Numbered from the stretch's first letter, positions 1 to 7,731 are shown. The stretch: DNA of 19,979 bases from SZUA-430 sp044220975 (GCA_044220975.1 JBGAPZ010000058.1:1-19979), one strand, 5' to 3'. Made by a program: numbers and translations. The notes: generated from the sequence alone by a model not told the origin.

Positions 1-255
1 CATAGCGTCCGGCTCCCACGTGTCGCCGGCCATGATCGCGGTCTTCGGGAAGTCTCCGGAGGCCACGGTTTCGACGCGGACTTCGGTGGGCTTGTCGCCC
101 GGCATCGAATCTGCAAGCCGGCGCACTTCGGCCATGTCGATCGCATAGCTGCCGGACGACGGCATGTGGCTTTCCATGATCAGCCACCAGTAGGCCGGCA
201 CGGCAAGCACGGCGAGGAAGACGACGAGATAGAGAATTCGGCGCAGCCAGATCAT
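1..255 (-). CDS. Probable MBL-fold metallo-hydrolase, N-terminal part only
   Basis: Reading leftward from the ATG at 255, the frame stays open for 85 codons to the window edge, so only the N-terminus is visible. Residues 2-25 are a short basic start (IWLRR) followed by a hydrophobic stretch ending near WWLIM, which is a signal anchor or uncleaved signal peptide. After it comes a soluble segment with the pattern YAIDMAEVRRLADSMPGD and then PTEVRVETVASGDF. I associate that pattern with membrane-anchored MBL-fold hydrolases of alphaproteobacteria. The metal-binding HxHxDH motif would lie beyond the window, so the family call is inference. A good ribosome site (GGGAGT, complement of 262-267) supports the start. 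The gene is divergent from the oxygenase gene at 323. Confidence 0.5.
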   Translation of the reverse strand, partial: MIWLRRILYLVVFLAVLAVPAYWWLIMESHMPSSGSYAIDMAEVRRLADSMPGDKPTEVRVETVASGDFPKTAIMAGDTWEPDAM

Positions 256-322
256 AACGGTACTCCCGAATGGACTTGCGCCAGGCTAGACTTGTGCGCC
301 GGTGACTGGCCAGAGGAATCCC

Positions 323-1117
323 ATGGACACGACAGCGCATGTCGAGCGAATCCGCCGCGAGGGCTACACCATCGTGGAGAACGCGATCGAGCCCAAGCTG
401 GTCGACGCGTTGAACGCGGCACTGCTCAGGCTGGAGCGGGAGTTGGACGCCAAGCCCGCGATGAACGGGTTTGAGGGACACAAGACCGTCCGCATCTACA
501 ATCTGCTGGCCTTCGGGCCGCCGTTCACCGAGGTGCCGGTGCACGCGCGCGTGCTGCCGATCGTGGAAGGCGTTCTCGATGACGGGTGTTTGATCTCGTC
601 GCTGTCGTCGATCGCGATCGATGCCGGCGAGAGCGCGCAGCCCATTCATGCGGACGACATGGTGATCCCGCTCGCCAAGCCGCACATTCCGATCGTGTGC
701 AATTCGATGTGGGCGTTGACGGACTTTACCGACGCGAATGGCGCGACGCGGCTCGTGCCCGGCAGCCACGTGAAGGACAATCCCGAGTACGGCGGCAAAT
801 ACGACACGATCGCTGCCGAGATGAAAAAAGGCAGCGTGCTGATCTGGGACGGCGCATTGTGGCATGGCGGCGGCGCGAACAAGACCGATACGCGGCGGAC
901 CGGGATTGCGATGAATTACTGTGCCGGCTTCATCCGTCAGCAAGAGAACCAGCAGCTGGGATTGAAGCCGGAGCGCGTGAAGACGTTCTCGCCGCGGCTT
1001 CAGGAGTTGGTCGGCTACGGCGTCTATCGCGGCCTCATCGGTCACATCGACAAGAAGAGCCCCGCGCAGGTACTCGGCGCGCCTGACGGCTTCCGTTCGA
1101 TCTGGGAACAGACTTAG
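323..1117 (+). CDS. Phytanoyl-CoA dioxygenase (PhyH) family protein
   Basis: This 264-residue protein is a probable Fe(II)/2-oxoglutarate-dependent oxygenase. The iron-binding triad is visible: H109-A-D111 (in IHADD) and the distal H181 (in LWHGGGAN). R191/R192 follows and would hold the 2-oxoglutarate carboxylate. The family hydroxylates small lipids and many secondary metabolites; the substrate here cannot be read from sequence. The start chosen is the ATG at 323, preceded by AGAGGAA at 312-318. A GTG at 302 in the same frame would add seven residues but has no better ribosome site. A second member of the family (1155-1997) faces it tail to tail across 37 bp. The two share the layout NGFEG/NPFEG, YN-L, WA--(D/A)FT--NGAT and WHGGGAN, so they look like diverged paralogues. 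Confidence 0.85.
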   Translation: MDTTAHVERIRREGYTIVENAIEPKLVDALNAALLRLERELDAKPAMNGFEGHKTVRIYNLLAFGPPFTEVPVHARVLPIVEGVLDDGCLISSLSSIAIDAGESAQPIHADDMVIPLAKPHIPIVCNSMWALTDFTDANGATRLVPGSHVKDNPEYGGKYDTIAAEMKKGSVLIWDGALWHGGGANKTDTRRTGIAMNYCAGFIRQQENQQLGLKPERVKTFSPRLQELVGYGVYRGLIGHIDKKSPAQVLGAPDGFRSIWEQT

Positions 1118-1154
1118 ATCGTCAAGCCCGGCCATGACGAAATGGTTTGAGCGA

Positions 1155-1997
1155 TCAGTCCTGATCCAGCACGCGCTTCGGGTGCATGGAGTCCACCATC
1201 CCCATGAAGGGTGGGTAGACGGAGTAGCCGAGCAGGCTTTGGATTGTCGGGCGCAGATTGCGCACGATCGTGCGCGGGACTTCGAGGAAGAAATTTTCCT
1301 GCGTGCGCAGCCATGGTGCGCAGTATTGGTTGGTGAAGGCGAGGCGGGCTTTCGCCGTTTGGTTCGCGCCGCCGCCGTGCCAGAGCGTGCCTAGGAAGAT
1401 CACCACCGAACCCTCCGGCATCACGCACGGGATCGTTTCGTCGCGGGCTGGTGGCGCGCGGTCGCCCCATGCATGGCTCTTCGGCACGATCATCGTCGCG
1501 CCGTTCTCGGCGGTGAAGGCGTCGATCGCCCAGATGGCGGCGACGCCGAGTGCGGGCCTCGGCCGCGGGATCTTGTAGAAACCGTCGTCGGTGTGCAGCG
1601 GTTGCGGCGCTTCGCCGGGGTTGATGTTGATGATCTGCGCCTGGCTCAACAGATAGTTCGGTTCGAACAGGTGGTCGATGAGCGCGAGCAAACGCGGATG
1701 ATCGATCAGGTCGTCGAAGACGCGCGTCTTGGCGAGGATGTTGTAGACGCGCTGCGTCTTCAGGCCTTCGAACGGATTGCGCCCCGTTGCGCCGAGTAGC
1801 CTGCGGCTTTCCGTGCGGATGGCATCGCACGTTTCGGCATCGAGCAGGCGTTCGATCACGACATAGCCGTCGCGCATCAGGGCTTCATGGTCGGCCCGGG
1901 TTTCGGGCAGGTCGCGCGCACCCGCGAACTCGAAGCCATAGCGGCGGTCGTGGTCGAAGGCGGACAGGGATGCGGTCGGGTGGGGTTTGATGCTCAT
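1155..1997 (-). CDS. Phytanoyl-CoA dioxygenase (PhyH) family protein
   Basis: This 280-residue protein is a second probable Fe(II)/2-oxoglutarate oxygenase. Metal ligands are H135-T-D137 (in LHTDDGFY) and H207 (in LWHGGGAN), with R218 as the likely 2-oxoglutarate arginine. It carries about 30 extra residues at the N-terminus (MSIKPHPTAS then FDHDRRYGFEF) compared with its neighbour at 323-1117. The start at the ATG 1997-1995 has only a weak purine-rich ribosome site (AGAAGCAGC). It is divergent from the PLP enzyme gene starting at 2144, with 146 bp between them. The substrate is unknown; having two paralogues in a convergent pair suggests related but distinct substrates. Confidence 0.85.
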   Translation of the reverse strand: MSIKPHPTASLSAFDHDRRYGFEFAGARDLPETRADHEALMRDGYVVIERLLDAETCDAIRTESRRLLGATGRNPFEGLKTQRVYNILAKTRVFDDLIDHPRLLALIDHLFEPNYLLSQAQIININPGEAPQPLHTDDGFYKIPRPRPALGVAAIWAIDAFTAENGATMIVPKSHAWGDRAPPARDETIPCVMPEGSVVIFLGTLWHGGGANQTAKARLAFTNQYCAPWLRTQENFFLEVPRTIVRNLRPTIQSLLGYSVYPPFMGMVDSMHPKRVLDQD

Positions 1998-2143
1998 GCT
2001 GCTTCTGCGAATGGATGCGGTTCAAGCGAAAGATTGCGGGAAACGAGACGAAATTGAAAGCGCTTCGGCCCGCGCAGAAGGCTAAGGTCCGCCTCAAATC
2101 GCGGCCCGACGACTCGGGCACATCTTCTTTGAGGACACGCCCC

Positions 2144-3418
2144 ATGAAAACCACCCGCTATCACAAGCGCACGATCGCCGGCCGCCCGCTACATCCGGAA
2201 ACGCAGATGCTGAGCTACGGCTACGACCCGATGCTGTCGGAAGGCGCGATCAAGCCGCCGATCTTCCTGACCTCGACGTTCGTGTTCCGCAATGCGGAAG
2301 AAGGCAAAATTCTCTTCGACGTGATCGGCAACCGGCGCAAGGCGCCGGAGGGTCAATCGGGCGGCCTCGTCTATTCGCGCTACAACAACCCGAACCTCGA
2401 GATGCTCGAGGACCGGATGGCGCTGATCGACGACGCCGATGATGCGTTGGTGTTCTCGTCCGGCATGGCTGCGATCTCGACCGTGTTGATGGGTTATTTG
2501 CGGCCGGGCGATTGCGTCGCCTTCACGAAGCCGCTCTACGGCGCGACCGCTTCGGTGATCGAGCGGTTCTTGAGCGAGTTCGGCGTGACGTCGGTCGCGA
2601 TCGAAGACGCCACGAATATCGGCGCGATCCGCGCGTCGCTGGCGAAGACGGATCAATCGCGCATCAAGATGATCCTGGCGGAGACGCCGGCCAATCCGTC
2701 GAGCTTGCTCTGCGATCTGACTGCGCTGGCGCAAGCGGCGAAAGAGATCGGGCAGAAGGCGGGCAAGAAGCCGATCCTCGCGGTAGACAACACGCTGCTC
2801 GGCCCGATCTTCCAAAACCCGCTGAAGCATGGCGCGGACATCAACATCTATTCGCTGACGAAATACGTGGCGGGGCACAGCGATCTCGTCGCCGGCGCCG
2901 TGACGGGCAGCGACGAAGCGCTGGCGCCGCTGCGCACGTTGCGCGGCTGGCTCGGTTGTCAGCTCGATCCGAATTCGTGCTGGATGGTGACGCGTTCGCT
3001 GGAGACGGTGGCGCTGCGCATGAACAAGGCCGCCGACAATGCGCGCGCGGTTGCCGAGTTTCTGAAGACGCATCCGAAGGTCGCGGCTGTGAACTTCCCG
3101 AGCTTGTTGCCGAAGGGCGATCCGCAGCGCGAGATCTTCGACCGGCAGTGCACGGGCGCGGGCTCCACGTTCTCGTTCGTCGTGAAGGGCGGCAAGGACG
3201 AGGCGTTCCGCGTGCTCGACGGGCTGCAGATCGTGAAGCTTGCGGTCAGCCTCGGCGGCACGGAAAGCCTTGCCTGTCATCCGGCGACGACGATGCACTC
3301 GAGTTTTTCCGCTGACGATCGTGCACGGTTCGGCATCCCCGACGGCCTCATCCGCATCTCCATCGGCGTCGAGCATGCGGACGATCTGGTTGCGGATTTG
3401 AAGCAGGCGCTGGGTTAG
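2144..3418 (+). CDS. Cystathionine gamma-synthase family PLP enzyme
   Basis: This is a 424-residue fold-type I PLP enzyme of the Cys/Met metabolism family. The family includes cystathionine gamma-synthase, methionine gamma-lyase and O-acylhomoserine sulfhydrylases. Visible signatures are Y78-S-R80 in YSRYNNPN (phosphate contact from the neighbouring subunit), SSGMAA at 105-110, Y132 in LYGAT (stacks on PLP), D215 in VDNT (pyridine nitrogen) and the Schiff-base lysine K240 in SLTKY. The C-terminal SLGGTESLACHP and RISIGVE blocks are also typical. The frame is open upstream to 2015, but the ATG at 2144 has GAGGA at 2131-2135 and starts the usual family N-terminus, so I use it. The exact reaction (lyase or synthase) cannot be settled by motif. 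The gene ends 7 bp before a 136-bp palindromic repeat. Confidence 0.88.
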   Translation: MKTTRYHKRTIAGRPLHPETQMLSYGYDPMLSEGAIKPPIFLTSTFVFRNAEEGKILFDVIGNRRKAPEGQSGGLVYSRYNNPNLEMLEDRMALIDDADDALVFSSGMAAISTVLMGYLRPGDCVAFTKPLYGATASVIERFLSEFGVTSVAIEDATNIGAIRASLAKTDQSRIKMILAETPANPSSLLCDLTALAQAAKEIGQKAGKKPILAVDNTLLGPIFQNPLKHGADINIYSLTKYVAGHSDLVAGAVTGSDEALAPLRTLRGWLGCQLDPNSCWMVTRSLETVALRMNKAADNARAVAEFLKTHPKVAAVNFPSLLPKGDPQREIFDRQCTGAGSTFSFVVKGGKDEAFRVLDGLQIVKLAVSLGGTESLACHPATTMHSSFSADDRARFGIPDGLIRISIGVEHADDLVADLKQALG

Positions 3419-3425
3419 AAGGAAT

Positions 3426-3561
3426 TTGAACCACGAAGCACACCAAGCAGCTCTGCCCAATAGGTCGGGCGCTTGATCGGCGCGAAGCGCCAGTGCCGCG
3501 CGCTACGCGCGCGATCTCGTCGTCAATTGCACAGAGAGGCTTGGTGTGCTTCGTGGTTCAA
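3426..3561. repeat. 136-bp palindromic element, copy 1
   Basis: This element has 23-bp perfect terminal inverted repeats at 3426-3448 and 3539-3561. The arms begin TTGAACCACGAAGC and end ACACCAAGC. The interior holds a CGGCGCGAAGCGCCAGTGC block followed by a GCGCGC-rich run. A second copy of exactly the same length lies at 11481-11616. It fills the gap between two convergent genes: the right arm ends one base before the stop codon of the GST gene (3563-3565). It could form a cruciform or act as a bidirectional transcription stop, but there is no T-tract typical of an intrinsic terminator. Confidence 0.9.
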
Positions 3562-3562
3562 T

Positions 3563-4195
3563 CTACTTCGCGTCGGCGCGTTTGAAGGCGTCGCGGGCGC
3601 GTAGGCGGTCGAGGTAGGCACGCACGTGCGGCGGGAAGTCGCCGTCGATGCGGAGCAGCGTCGCCAGGTGCAGGGCGAAGCCGATTGCGATGTCGGCTGC
3701 GGTAAAGCGGTTCTTGACCAGGTAGTCCGTTTGCTGGAGCGCGGCGTCGACCGCGCGCAAGCGGCCGTAGAACCATTTGCGGTAATCCTCGACGACTTGC
3801 GGCTGGCGGCGCTCGGGCGGTTCGAGCTGCGTGTAGCGGAGGACGAGCGTCTGCGGGAACGTGAGCGTGGCGTCGGAGAAATAGAGCCAGTTCAGATAGC
3901 GGCCGTAGTCGGGATCGCTCACCGGCACATGCAAGTCTGCCTTGCCTTGTGCGTCGGCGAATTTCTCAGCGAGGTAATGGCAGATCGCTGGCGACTCCGT
4001 CATGCGCAAGTCGCCGTCGAAGAAGCACGGGATCGTGCCCAGCGGATTGATCGCAAGATATTCCTTCGCGAGCACGCGCGGCGGGAACGGGAGGACGTGG
4101 AGTTCGTAAGGGAGGCCGAGTTCTTCGAGCATCCAAAGTGGACGCAGCGAGCGGGCGCCTTTGCAGTGGTAGAGTTTGAGGTGGTGCGTGGTCAT
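3563..4195 (-). CDS. Glutathione S-transferase family protein
   Basis: This 210-residue protein has the two-domain GST layout. The N-terminal thioredoxin-like domain (about 5-82) contains GARSLRPLWMLEELGL with S16 as a candidate activating residue. It also has the cis-proline P56 in GTIPC and E67-S68 in MTESPAICHYL, which bind the gamma-glutamyl part of glutathione. The helical C-terminal domain follows, with the conserved N-capping motif FTAADIAIGFAL near residue 175. Family members conjugate or reduce electrophiles in the cytosol; the substrate is unknown. I choose the ATG at 4195; a TTG at 4228 would add eleven residues of poor family fit. The gene lies 46 bp downstream of the thioesterase gene on the same strand, so the two are probably co-transcribed. 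Confidence 0.88.
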   Translation of the reverse strand: MTTHHLKLYHCKGARSLRPLWMLEELGLPYELHVLPFPPRVLAKEYLAINPLGTIPCFFDGDLRMTESPAICHYLAEKFADAQGKADLHVPVSDPDYGRYLNWLYFSDATLTFPQTLVLRYTQLEPPERRQPQVVEDYRKWFYGRLRAVDAALQQTDYLVKNRFTAADIAIGFALHLATLLRIDGDFPPHVRAYLDRLRARDAFKRADAK

Positions 4196-4241
4196 TGCTG
4201 CGATCCAGTTCTGTCTTCTGTTGGCCAATTTGCCATGGCCG

Positions 4242-5018
4242 CTACCGCGGGTCGATGACCAGGCTTTGGATGGAGCGGCCGAAATAGCCTGTTGTGTCGG
4301 CGAGTTTGCCGAAGGCGATGCCGCCGCCGTTCGGGCCGATCCAGGATTCGGCGTCGAGCAGGATCCATTCGCCGACCGGCATGCGCGAGAGGCTGATCGT
4401 CAGGTCGCCGTTGATGAACGTGAATTTGTTGAAGTCGAGCACGGAGGAGACGCCGTTGCAGAAGTCGGCGGCGACGGCCGCGCGCATCAGCGGGGTGATT
4501 GCGACGCCTTCGATGATCGGCCGTTCCGAGCGGCACCAGACGGCGGCGGGTCCGGGAATCTGGAATGCGCCTTTGACCTCTTGCATCGAGATGCCGGAGA
4601 CGAACGGGCTCGTTCTGTTTGTCTTCGGTTGTTCGAAGACGCCCGCCGGCGGTGGCGGCAGCGTCACTGCGGGTGGAAGCGCGATGTCGGGCACATCGAC
4701 GTCGAACGCTCTGACTTTCAATGCGGTCGCGCGCACCACCTCCACGCCGTCCGCCAAGAGGTTGATCGCGCAGAGCTGAATCTTGCGGCCTTCGCGCAGC
4801 ACGCTCGTCTTGATCTCCAGCGGAGCGATCGGCACCGGGCGCAACAGATCAAGCGTCAGACGTGCGACGTGCATCGGCTGCGGCGTCGGGATCTGCTCGG
4901 CGATGTGAGCGATCAGCGACGCGGGGGCGGAGCCGTGCTGCTGCGTTTCGTTCCACGGGCCGCCGGCCCATTTGCTGGTTTCGGCAATGTTGCCGTTCAG
5001 TTTGAAGATGGCTTCCAT
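4242..5018 (-). CDS. Thioesterase family protein (acyl-CoA thioesterase-like)
   Basis: This 258-residue protein matches the double hot-dog, TesB-like thioesterase family. The N-terminal half has GNIAETSKWAGGPWNETQQHG-type sequence and LLRPVPIAPLEIKTSVLREGRKIQ, the latter typical of the first hot-dog repeat (changes in acyl binding, 'R-G-R-I' block). The C-terminal half has SSVLDFNKFTFINGDLTISL and EWILLDAESWIGPNGGGIAFGKL, the second repeat with the usual W-hydrophobic-D block and a G-G-A/G-L end. Family members hydrolyse acyl-CoA thioesters. A proline-rich linker (about 113-125) separates the two halves. It precedes the GST gene by 46 bp on the same strand. It is divergent from the small secreted-protein gene at 5161. 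Confidence 0.8.
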   Translation of the reverse strand: MEAIFKLNGNIAETSKWAGGPWNETQQHGSAPASLIAHIAEQIPTPQPMHVARLTLDLLRPVPIAPLEIKTSVLREGRKIQLCAINLLADGVEVVRATALKVRAFDVDVPDIALPPAVTLPPPPAGVFEQPKTNRTSPFVSGISMQEVKGAFQIPGPAAVWCRSERPIIEGVAITPLMRAAVAADFCNGVSSVLDFNKFTFINGDLTISLSRMPVGEWILLDAESWIGPNGGGIAFGKLADTTGYFGRSIQSLVIDPR

Positions 5019-5160
5019 GCGTTCCGTGCTACGCGGGCGGCGCGCCCAAGTCTATCGAGCCGTTGTCCCGATCCGGCGTGCCGTTACGGCAGCGCTGCCT
5101 TCATCGTGCCATGATTGGCGGGCATGAAAAGCCATCCCGTACCGATGGGGGCAAACATCC

Positions 5161-5490
5161 ATGCGGACGATTTTGTTTTTGGTCGTGGCGTTGATCGCGC
5201 TTCTGGTTGCCACCAACCCGACGCGCGCCGAGTTCAACGATTGGATTATGCAGTACGCCGTGCAGAAGGTGCGCGACGTGGGCCGAGCGCAGAAGCGCGA
5301 AGTCGGGTGGAGCGAGCGCCTCATTGGCGGCTACTCCACCGGCTGGGTGATTTCCAATCTTCCGGTGGCGCGGTCGAACTACCTCGTGTTCTCGATCTAT
5401 CGCGTGGACTTGCCGCAGGACATTCGCGGCGACTTCCCCGGCTGCGTCATTGCGGTCGCAGGCCAGTTCATTCCACGCAATTCGTGCTGA
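5161..5490 (+). CDS. Small exported or anchored protein, DUF4359-like
   Basis: This 109-residue protein starts with a hydrophobic segment (residues 3-17, TILFLVVALIALLVA) followed by TNPTRAEFNDWI. The hydrophobic N-terminus followed by TNP-x-x-A/E-F/Y resembles the DUF4359 family of short proteins of unknown function; this is a memory-based match. The rest is a compact soluble domain with two cysteines, one at the extreme C-terminus (NSC) and one in PGCVIAVAG. They could form a disulfide in the periplasm. The ATG at 5161 has GGGGG at 5147-5151. An in-frame alternative was not needed. It stands alone between the divergent thioesterase and the toxin-antitoxin module. Confidence 0.6.
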   Translation: MRTILFLVVALIALLVATNPTRAEFNDWIMQYAVQKVRDVGRAQKREVGWSERLIGGYSTGWVISNLPVARSNYLVFSIYRVDLPQDIRGDFPGCVIAVAGQFIPRNSC

Positions 5491-5520
5491 TCAGCACTTT
5501 GTTCAGGCTTTCTTAGCCGC

Positions 5521-5549
5521 TTGCATCGTAGTATCAAATTTGGTACATT
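5521..5549 (+). promoter_or_regulatory. Toxin-antitoxin promoter with palindromic operator
   Basis: A 16-bp near-perfect palindrome GTATCAAATTTGGTAC lies at 5531-5546 (half sites GTATCAAA and GTACCAAA, 7 of 8 matching). It starts 25 bp before the toxin start codon. It is the expected autoregulatory operator for the XRE antitoxin. A weak -35 (TTGCAT, 5521-5526) and -10 (TACATT, 5544-5549) are spaced 17 bp and bracket it. If they are used, transcription would start at about the toxin ATG (5556), and no ribosome site is visible there, so the mRNA may be leaderless. The operator is seen directly; the promoter is inference. Confidence 0.6.
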
Positions 5550-5555
5550 CGCGAC

Positions 5556-5903
5556 ATGACTGAGAAGAAGATCGAGGTGGTTTTCTTCAAGACGTCTGCC
5601 GGACATTCGCCGGTTCGCGATTGGTTGCTCGAACTTCCGCGCGAGGACCGGCGACAGGTCGGTGCGGACATCAAAGTTGTCGAGGTTGGTTGGCCAATCG
5701 GCCTTCCCGTGTGTCGTGCCCTGGGACGCGGACTGTATGAGGTTCGAAGCGATTTGAAGGATCGTATTGCGCGCGTGATGTTTCTGATCGACGGGAGCGA
5801 CATGGTGTTGCTGCACGGCTTCATCAAAAAGTCGCAAGCGACACCGAAAGGCGACCTGGAGCTAGCACGCAAGCGGCAGAAGGATTGGGATAAGGAAAAA
5901 TGA
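5556..5903 (+). CDS. RelE/HigB-type toxin, phage Gp49-like family
   Basis: This 115-residue protein matches the Gp49/HigB-like toxin family, part of the RelE superfamily of ribosome-dependent mRNA interferases. Visible family features are the start EVVFFKTSAGHSPVRDWLLELP, the central block CRALGRGLYEVRSDLKDRIARVMF, and the LLHGFIKKSQATPKGDLELARKR block with the usual F-x-K-K-x-x-x-T-P motif. The last of these supplies the basic residues that contact RNA in the family. Its 3' end overlaps the antitoxin start by 4 bp (ATGA, 5900-5903), the usual translational coupling. The order toxin then antitoxin is of HigBA type. No ribosome site is visible before the ATG. Confidence 0.88.
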   Translation: MTEKKIEVVFFKTSAGHSPVRDWLLELPREDRRQVGADIKVVEVGWPIGLPVCRALGRGLYEVRSDLKDRIARVMFLIDGSDMVLLHGFIKKSQATPKGDLELARKRQKDWDKEK

Positions 5904-6199
5904 CGAAACTGCGCAACGCACATCGCGGGCAGAAGTTCGACGACTTCTTGGTGGAAGACGGGCTTCTCGAAGAGGTCACCGCCGCTGCCATGAAGCGCGT
6001 GCTTGCCTTGGAGATCGAGCGGCTGATGAAGTCGCAAGGCGTCACCAAGGTCGAATTGGCCAAGCGGATGCGGACCAGCCGCGCGGCGCTGGACCGTCTG
6101 CTCGATCCGGCGAACGCATCGGTGACGCTGCATACGATGGGGCGCGCCGCCGCCGCGCTTGGGCGGCGGTTGGATGTGCGGTTTGTGAAGGCGGCCTAG
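5900..6199 (+). CDS. XRE-family antitoxin (HigA-like)
   Basis: This 99-residue protein has a helix-turn-helix in its second half (about 43-72: RLMKSQGVTKVELAKRMRTS, then RAALDRLLDP) followed by VTLHTMGRAAAALGRRLDVRF. That layout is typical of the antitoxin partners of Gp49-like toxins. It should neutralise the upstream toxin and, with it, repress the operon through the palindrome at 5531-5546. The start overlaps the toxin stop by 4 bp. Its own stop codon (TAG, 6197-6199) overlaps the stop codon of the alkaline phosphatase on the other strand (complement of 6196-6198) within CTAG. Confidence 0.88.
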   Translation: MTKLRNAHRGQKFDDFLVEDGLLEEVTAAAMKRVLALEIERLMKSQGVTKVELAKRMRTSRAALDRLLDPANASVTLHTMGRAAAALGRRLDVRFVKAA

Positions 6200-7731
6200 T
6201 GCCGTTTGCGTTGTGCCGCCTCGGCGTGCTGTTTGATCCGTCCGGCGTGGTTCATCACGTGGAAGATGTATTGTTGATCGACGACGCCTTGGAAGAGATG
6301 CGCCCAGGGACCTGAGGCGTAGATGGGCACGTCTTCGCCGCCGTGGGTTTCGCTTCCTGCGGGAACGAGCGCTTGCTGGTGGTAGTCGGGCGCTTTCGTG
6401 TCGACGGTGGTCAGGTCTTCGCGCGGCGCGCCGTCTTTGCCGGCGCCGGGGCCGTTTGCGTAGGAAAGCGTCGTGTACGGTTTGCCGTCGTTCGCGAGTG
6501 CGAGTTTGCCCGTGCCGTCGTCGGCCAGCCCTAAGATCGGATTGTTGCGCGAGGGATAGCCCGCCATCGTCAGCACGTGGCTGTGGTCGGCGGTGACGAC
6601 GATCAGCGTGTCGCGCGTGTTCGTGGCCGCGAGGGCCGCTTTCACCGCGTCGTCCATCGCGGCCGCGTCTTCGAGCGCGCGTGCGGCGTTGCCGGCGTGA
6701 TGCGCGTGATCGATGCGACCGCCTTCGACGAGCAGAAAGAAGCCGTTCGGATTGCGCTTCAGGATCGCGATTGCTTTCGCCGTCATTTCGGCGAGCGAGG
6801 GTTCGCCGGCTTTGTCTTTGCTGCGATCAAGTTCGTATTGCATGTGGCTGGGTTCGAACAGCGCCAGTACGTGGCCTGCGGTCGCTGGGTTCAGCGCGTC
6901 GAACGCGGCTTTGTTCCAGACGTAACTCGATTTGCCGGGATAGCGGGCGGTCCAAGCTTGGGTCAGGTCCTTGCCGTCTTTGCGTGTGCCTTTCTTATCC
7001 GGATATTCGGGGTCGGTTTGGTCGGCGCGCAAGAAGCGGTTGCGGCCGCCGCCCATCGCGACCTCAAGCCCGTCGCCGTATTTCATTTCCACCAGTTGGC
7101 GGGCGATGTCGATGCAGCCGGCGGCGATGTCGTCTGGCTTCATGTCGGCATCGCCTTCCCAGTCGCGGCCGGCGGAATGCGAGTACACCGCCGCGGGGGT
7201 CGCGTGCGTCAGGCGCGTGGTCGTCACCGCGCCGGTGGACATGCCGGCGATCTCGGCAAGCTCGGCGATCGTGGTCGTCGGATGGGTGAGGCCCGCTTTG
7301 CAGTCGTTCTCCGCGACGCTGGAATCGACGTTGAGGACGCCGTTGCGCGACTTGACGCCGGTGGTCATGGCGCTGGCCGAGGGGGCCGAGTCCGTCACTT
7401 CGGAATCGTGCGAGTAGGTGCGCGAAAAGGCGGCGTAGGGGAGTTGCTCGAACGTCAGCTTGTTCGACACACCGTCGTGGCCGGCCTTTTGGCCTTGATA
7501 GATACGTGCGGCGGTCACCGTGGTGACGCCCATGCCGTCGCCGACGAACAAGATGATGTTCTTTGCCGGACGCGTGTTCGGCTGGCGGGTCAGTGTGTCG
7601 TGCAGTTGCGCTTCGGCGGACGTGTAGTAGGGGTCTTTCGCTTGCGTGAGCGGGTCGGCGGTTGCGGAGGCAGCGAGCGCCGCGGCCAGTAGTGCGATCA
7701 GTCCCGCGTCGCGATGCGCCTTTACCGTCAT
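6196..7731 (-). CDS. phoA: Alkaline phosphatase (PhoA family), periplasmic
   Basis: This 511-residue protein has a signal peptide (residues 1-25: MTVKAHRDAG then hydrophobic run ending ASATA-DP). It also has the full active-site set of the PF00245 alkaline phosphatases: metal aspartate D65 in LFVGDGMG, D114 with the catalytic nucleophile S115 in TDSAPSASAM, and H176 with the phosphate-holding arginine candidate R189 in THATPAAVYSHSAGRD. It further has LVEGGRIDHAHHAG, VVTADHSH and ETHGGEDVPIYA, which carry the remaining zinc and magnesium ligands. It hydrolyses phosphomonoesters in the periplasm. AAGGGA precedes the ATG at 7731. I saw no Pho box in the 130 bp upstream. Its tail overlaps the antitoxin gene by 4 bp in the convergent orientation. 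Confidence 0.9.
   Translation of the reverse strand: MTVKAHRDAGLIALLAAALAASATADPLTQAKDPYYTSAEAQLHDTLTRQPNTRPAKNIILFVGDGMGVTTVTAARIYQGQKAGHDGVSNKLTFEQLPYAAFSRTYSHDSEVTDSAPSASAMTTGVKSRNGVLNVDSSVAENDCKAGLTHPTTTIAELAEIAGMSTGAVTTTRLTHATPAAVYSHSAGRDWEGDADMKPDDIAAGCIDIARQLVEMKYGDGLEVAMGGGRNRFLRADQTDPEYPDKKGTRKDGKDLTQAWTARYPGKSSYVWNKAAFDALNPATAGHVLALFEPSHMQYELDRSKDKAGEPSLAEMTAKAIAILKRNPNGFFLLVEGGRIDHAHHAGNAARALEDAAAMDDAVKAALAATNTRDTLIVVTADHSHVLTMAGYPSRNNPILGLADDGTGKLALANDGKPYTTLSYANGPGAGKDGAPREDLTTVDTKAPDYHQQALVPAGSETHGGEDVPIYASGPWAHLFQGVVDQQYIFHVMNHAGRIKQHAEAAQRKRH

Noticed and set aside
2189..3460. Long open frame on the minus strand (423 codons) opposite the PLP enzyme gene
   Set aside because: It is arginine-rich, has no recognisable motif and is fully explained by GC-rich codon use of the real gene on the plus strand. 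Similar antisense frames at 6577-7692, 8449-9588 and 11927-13321 were rejected for the same reason.
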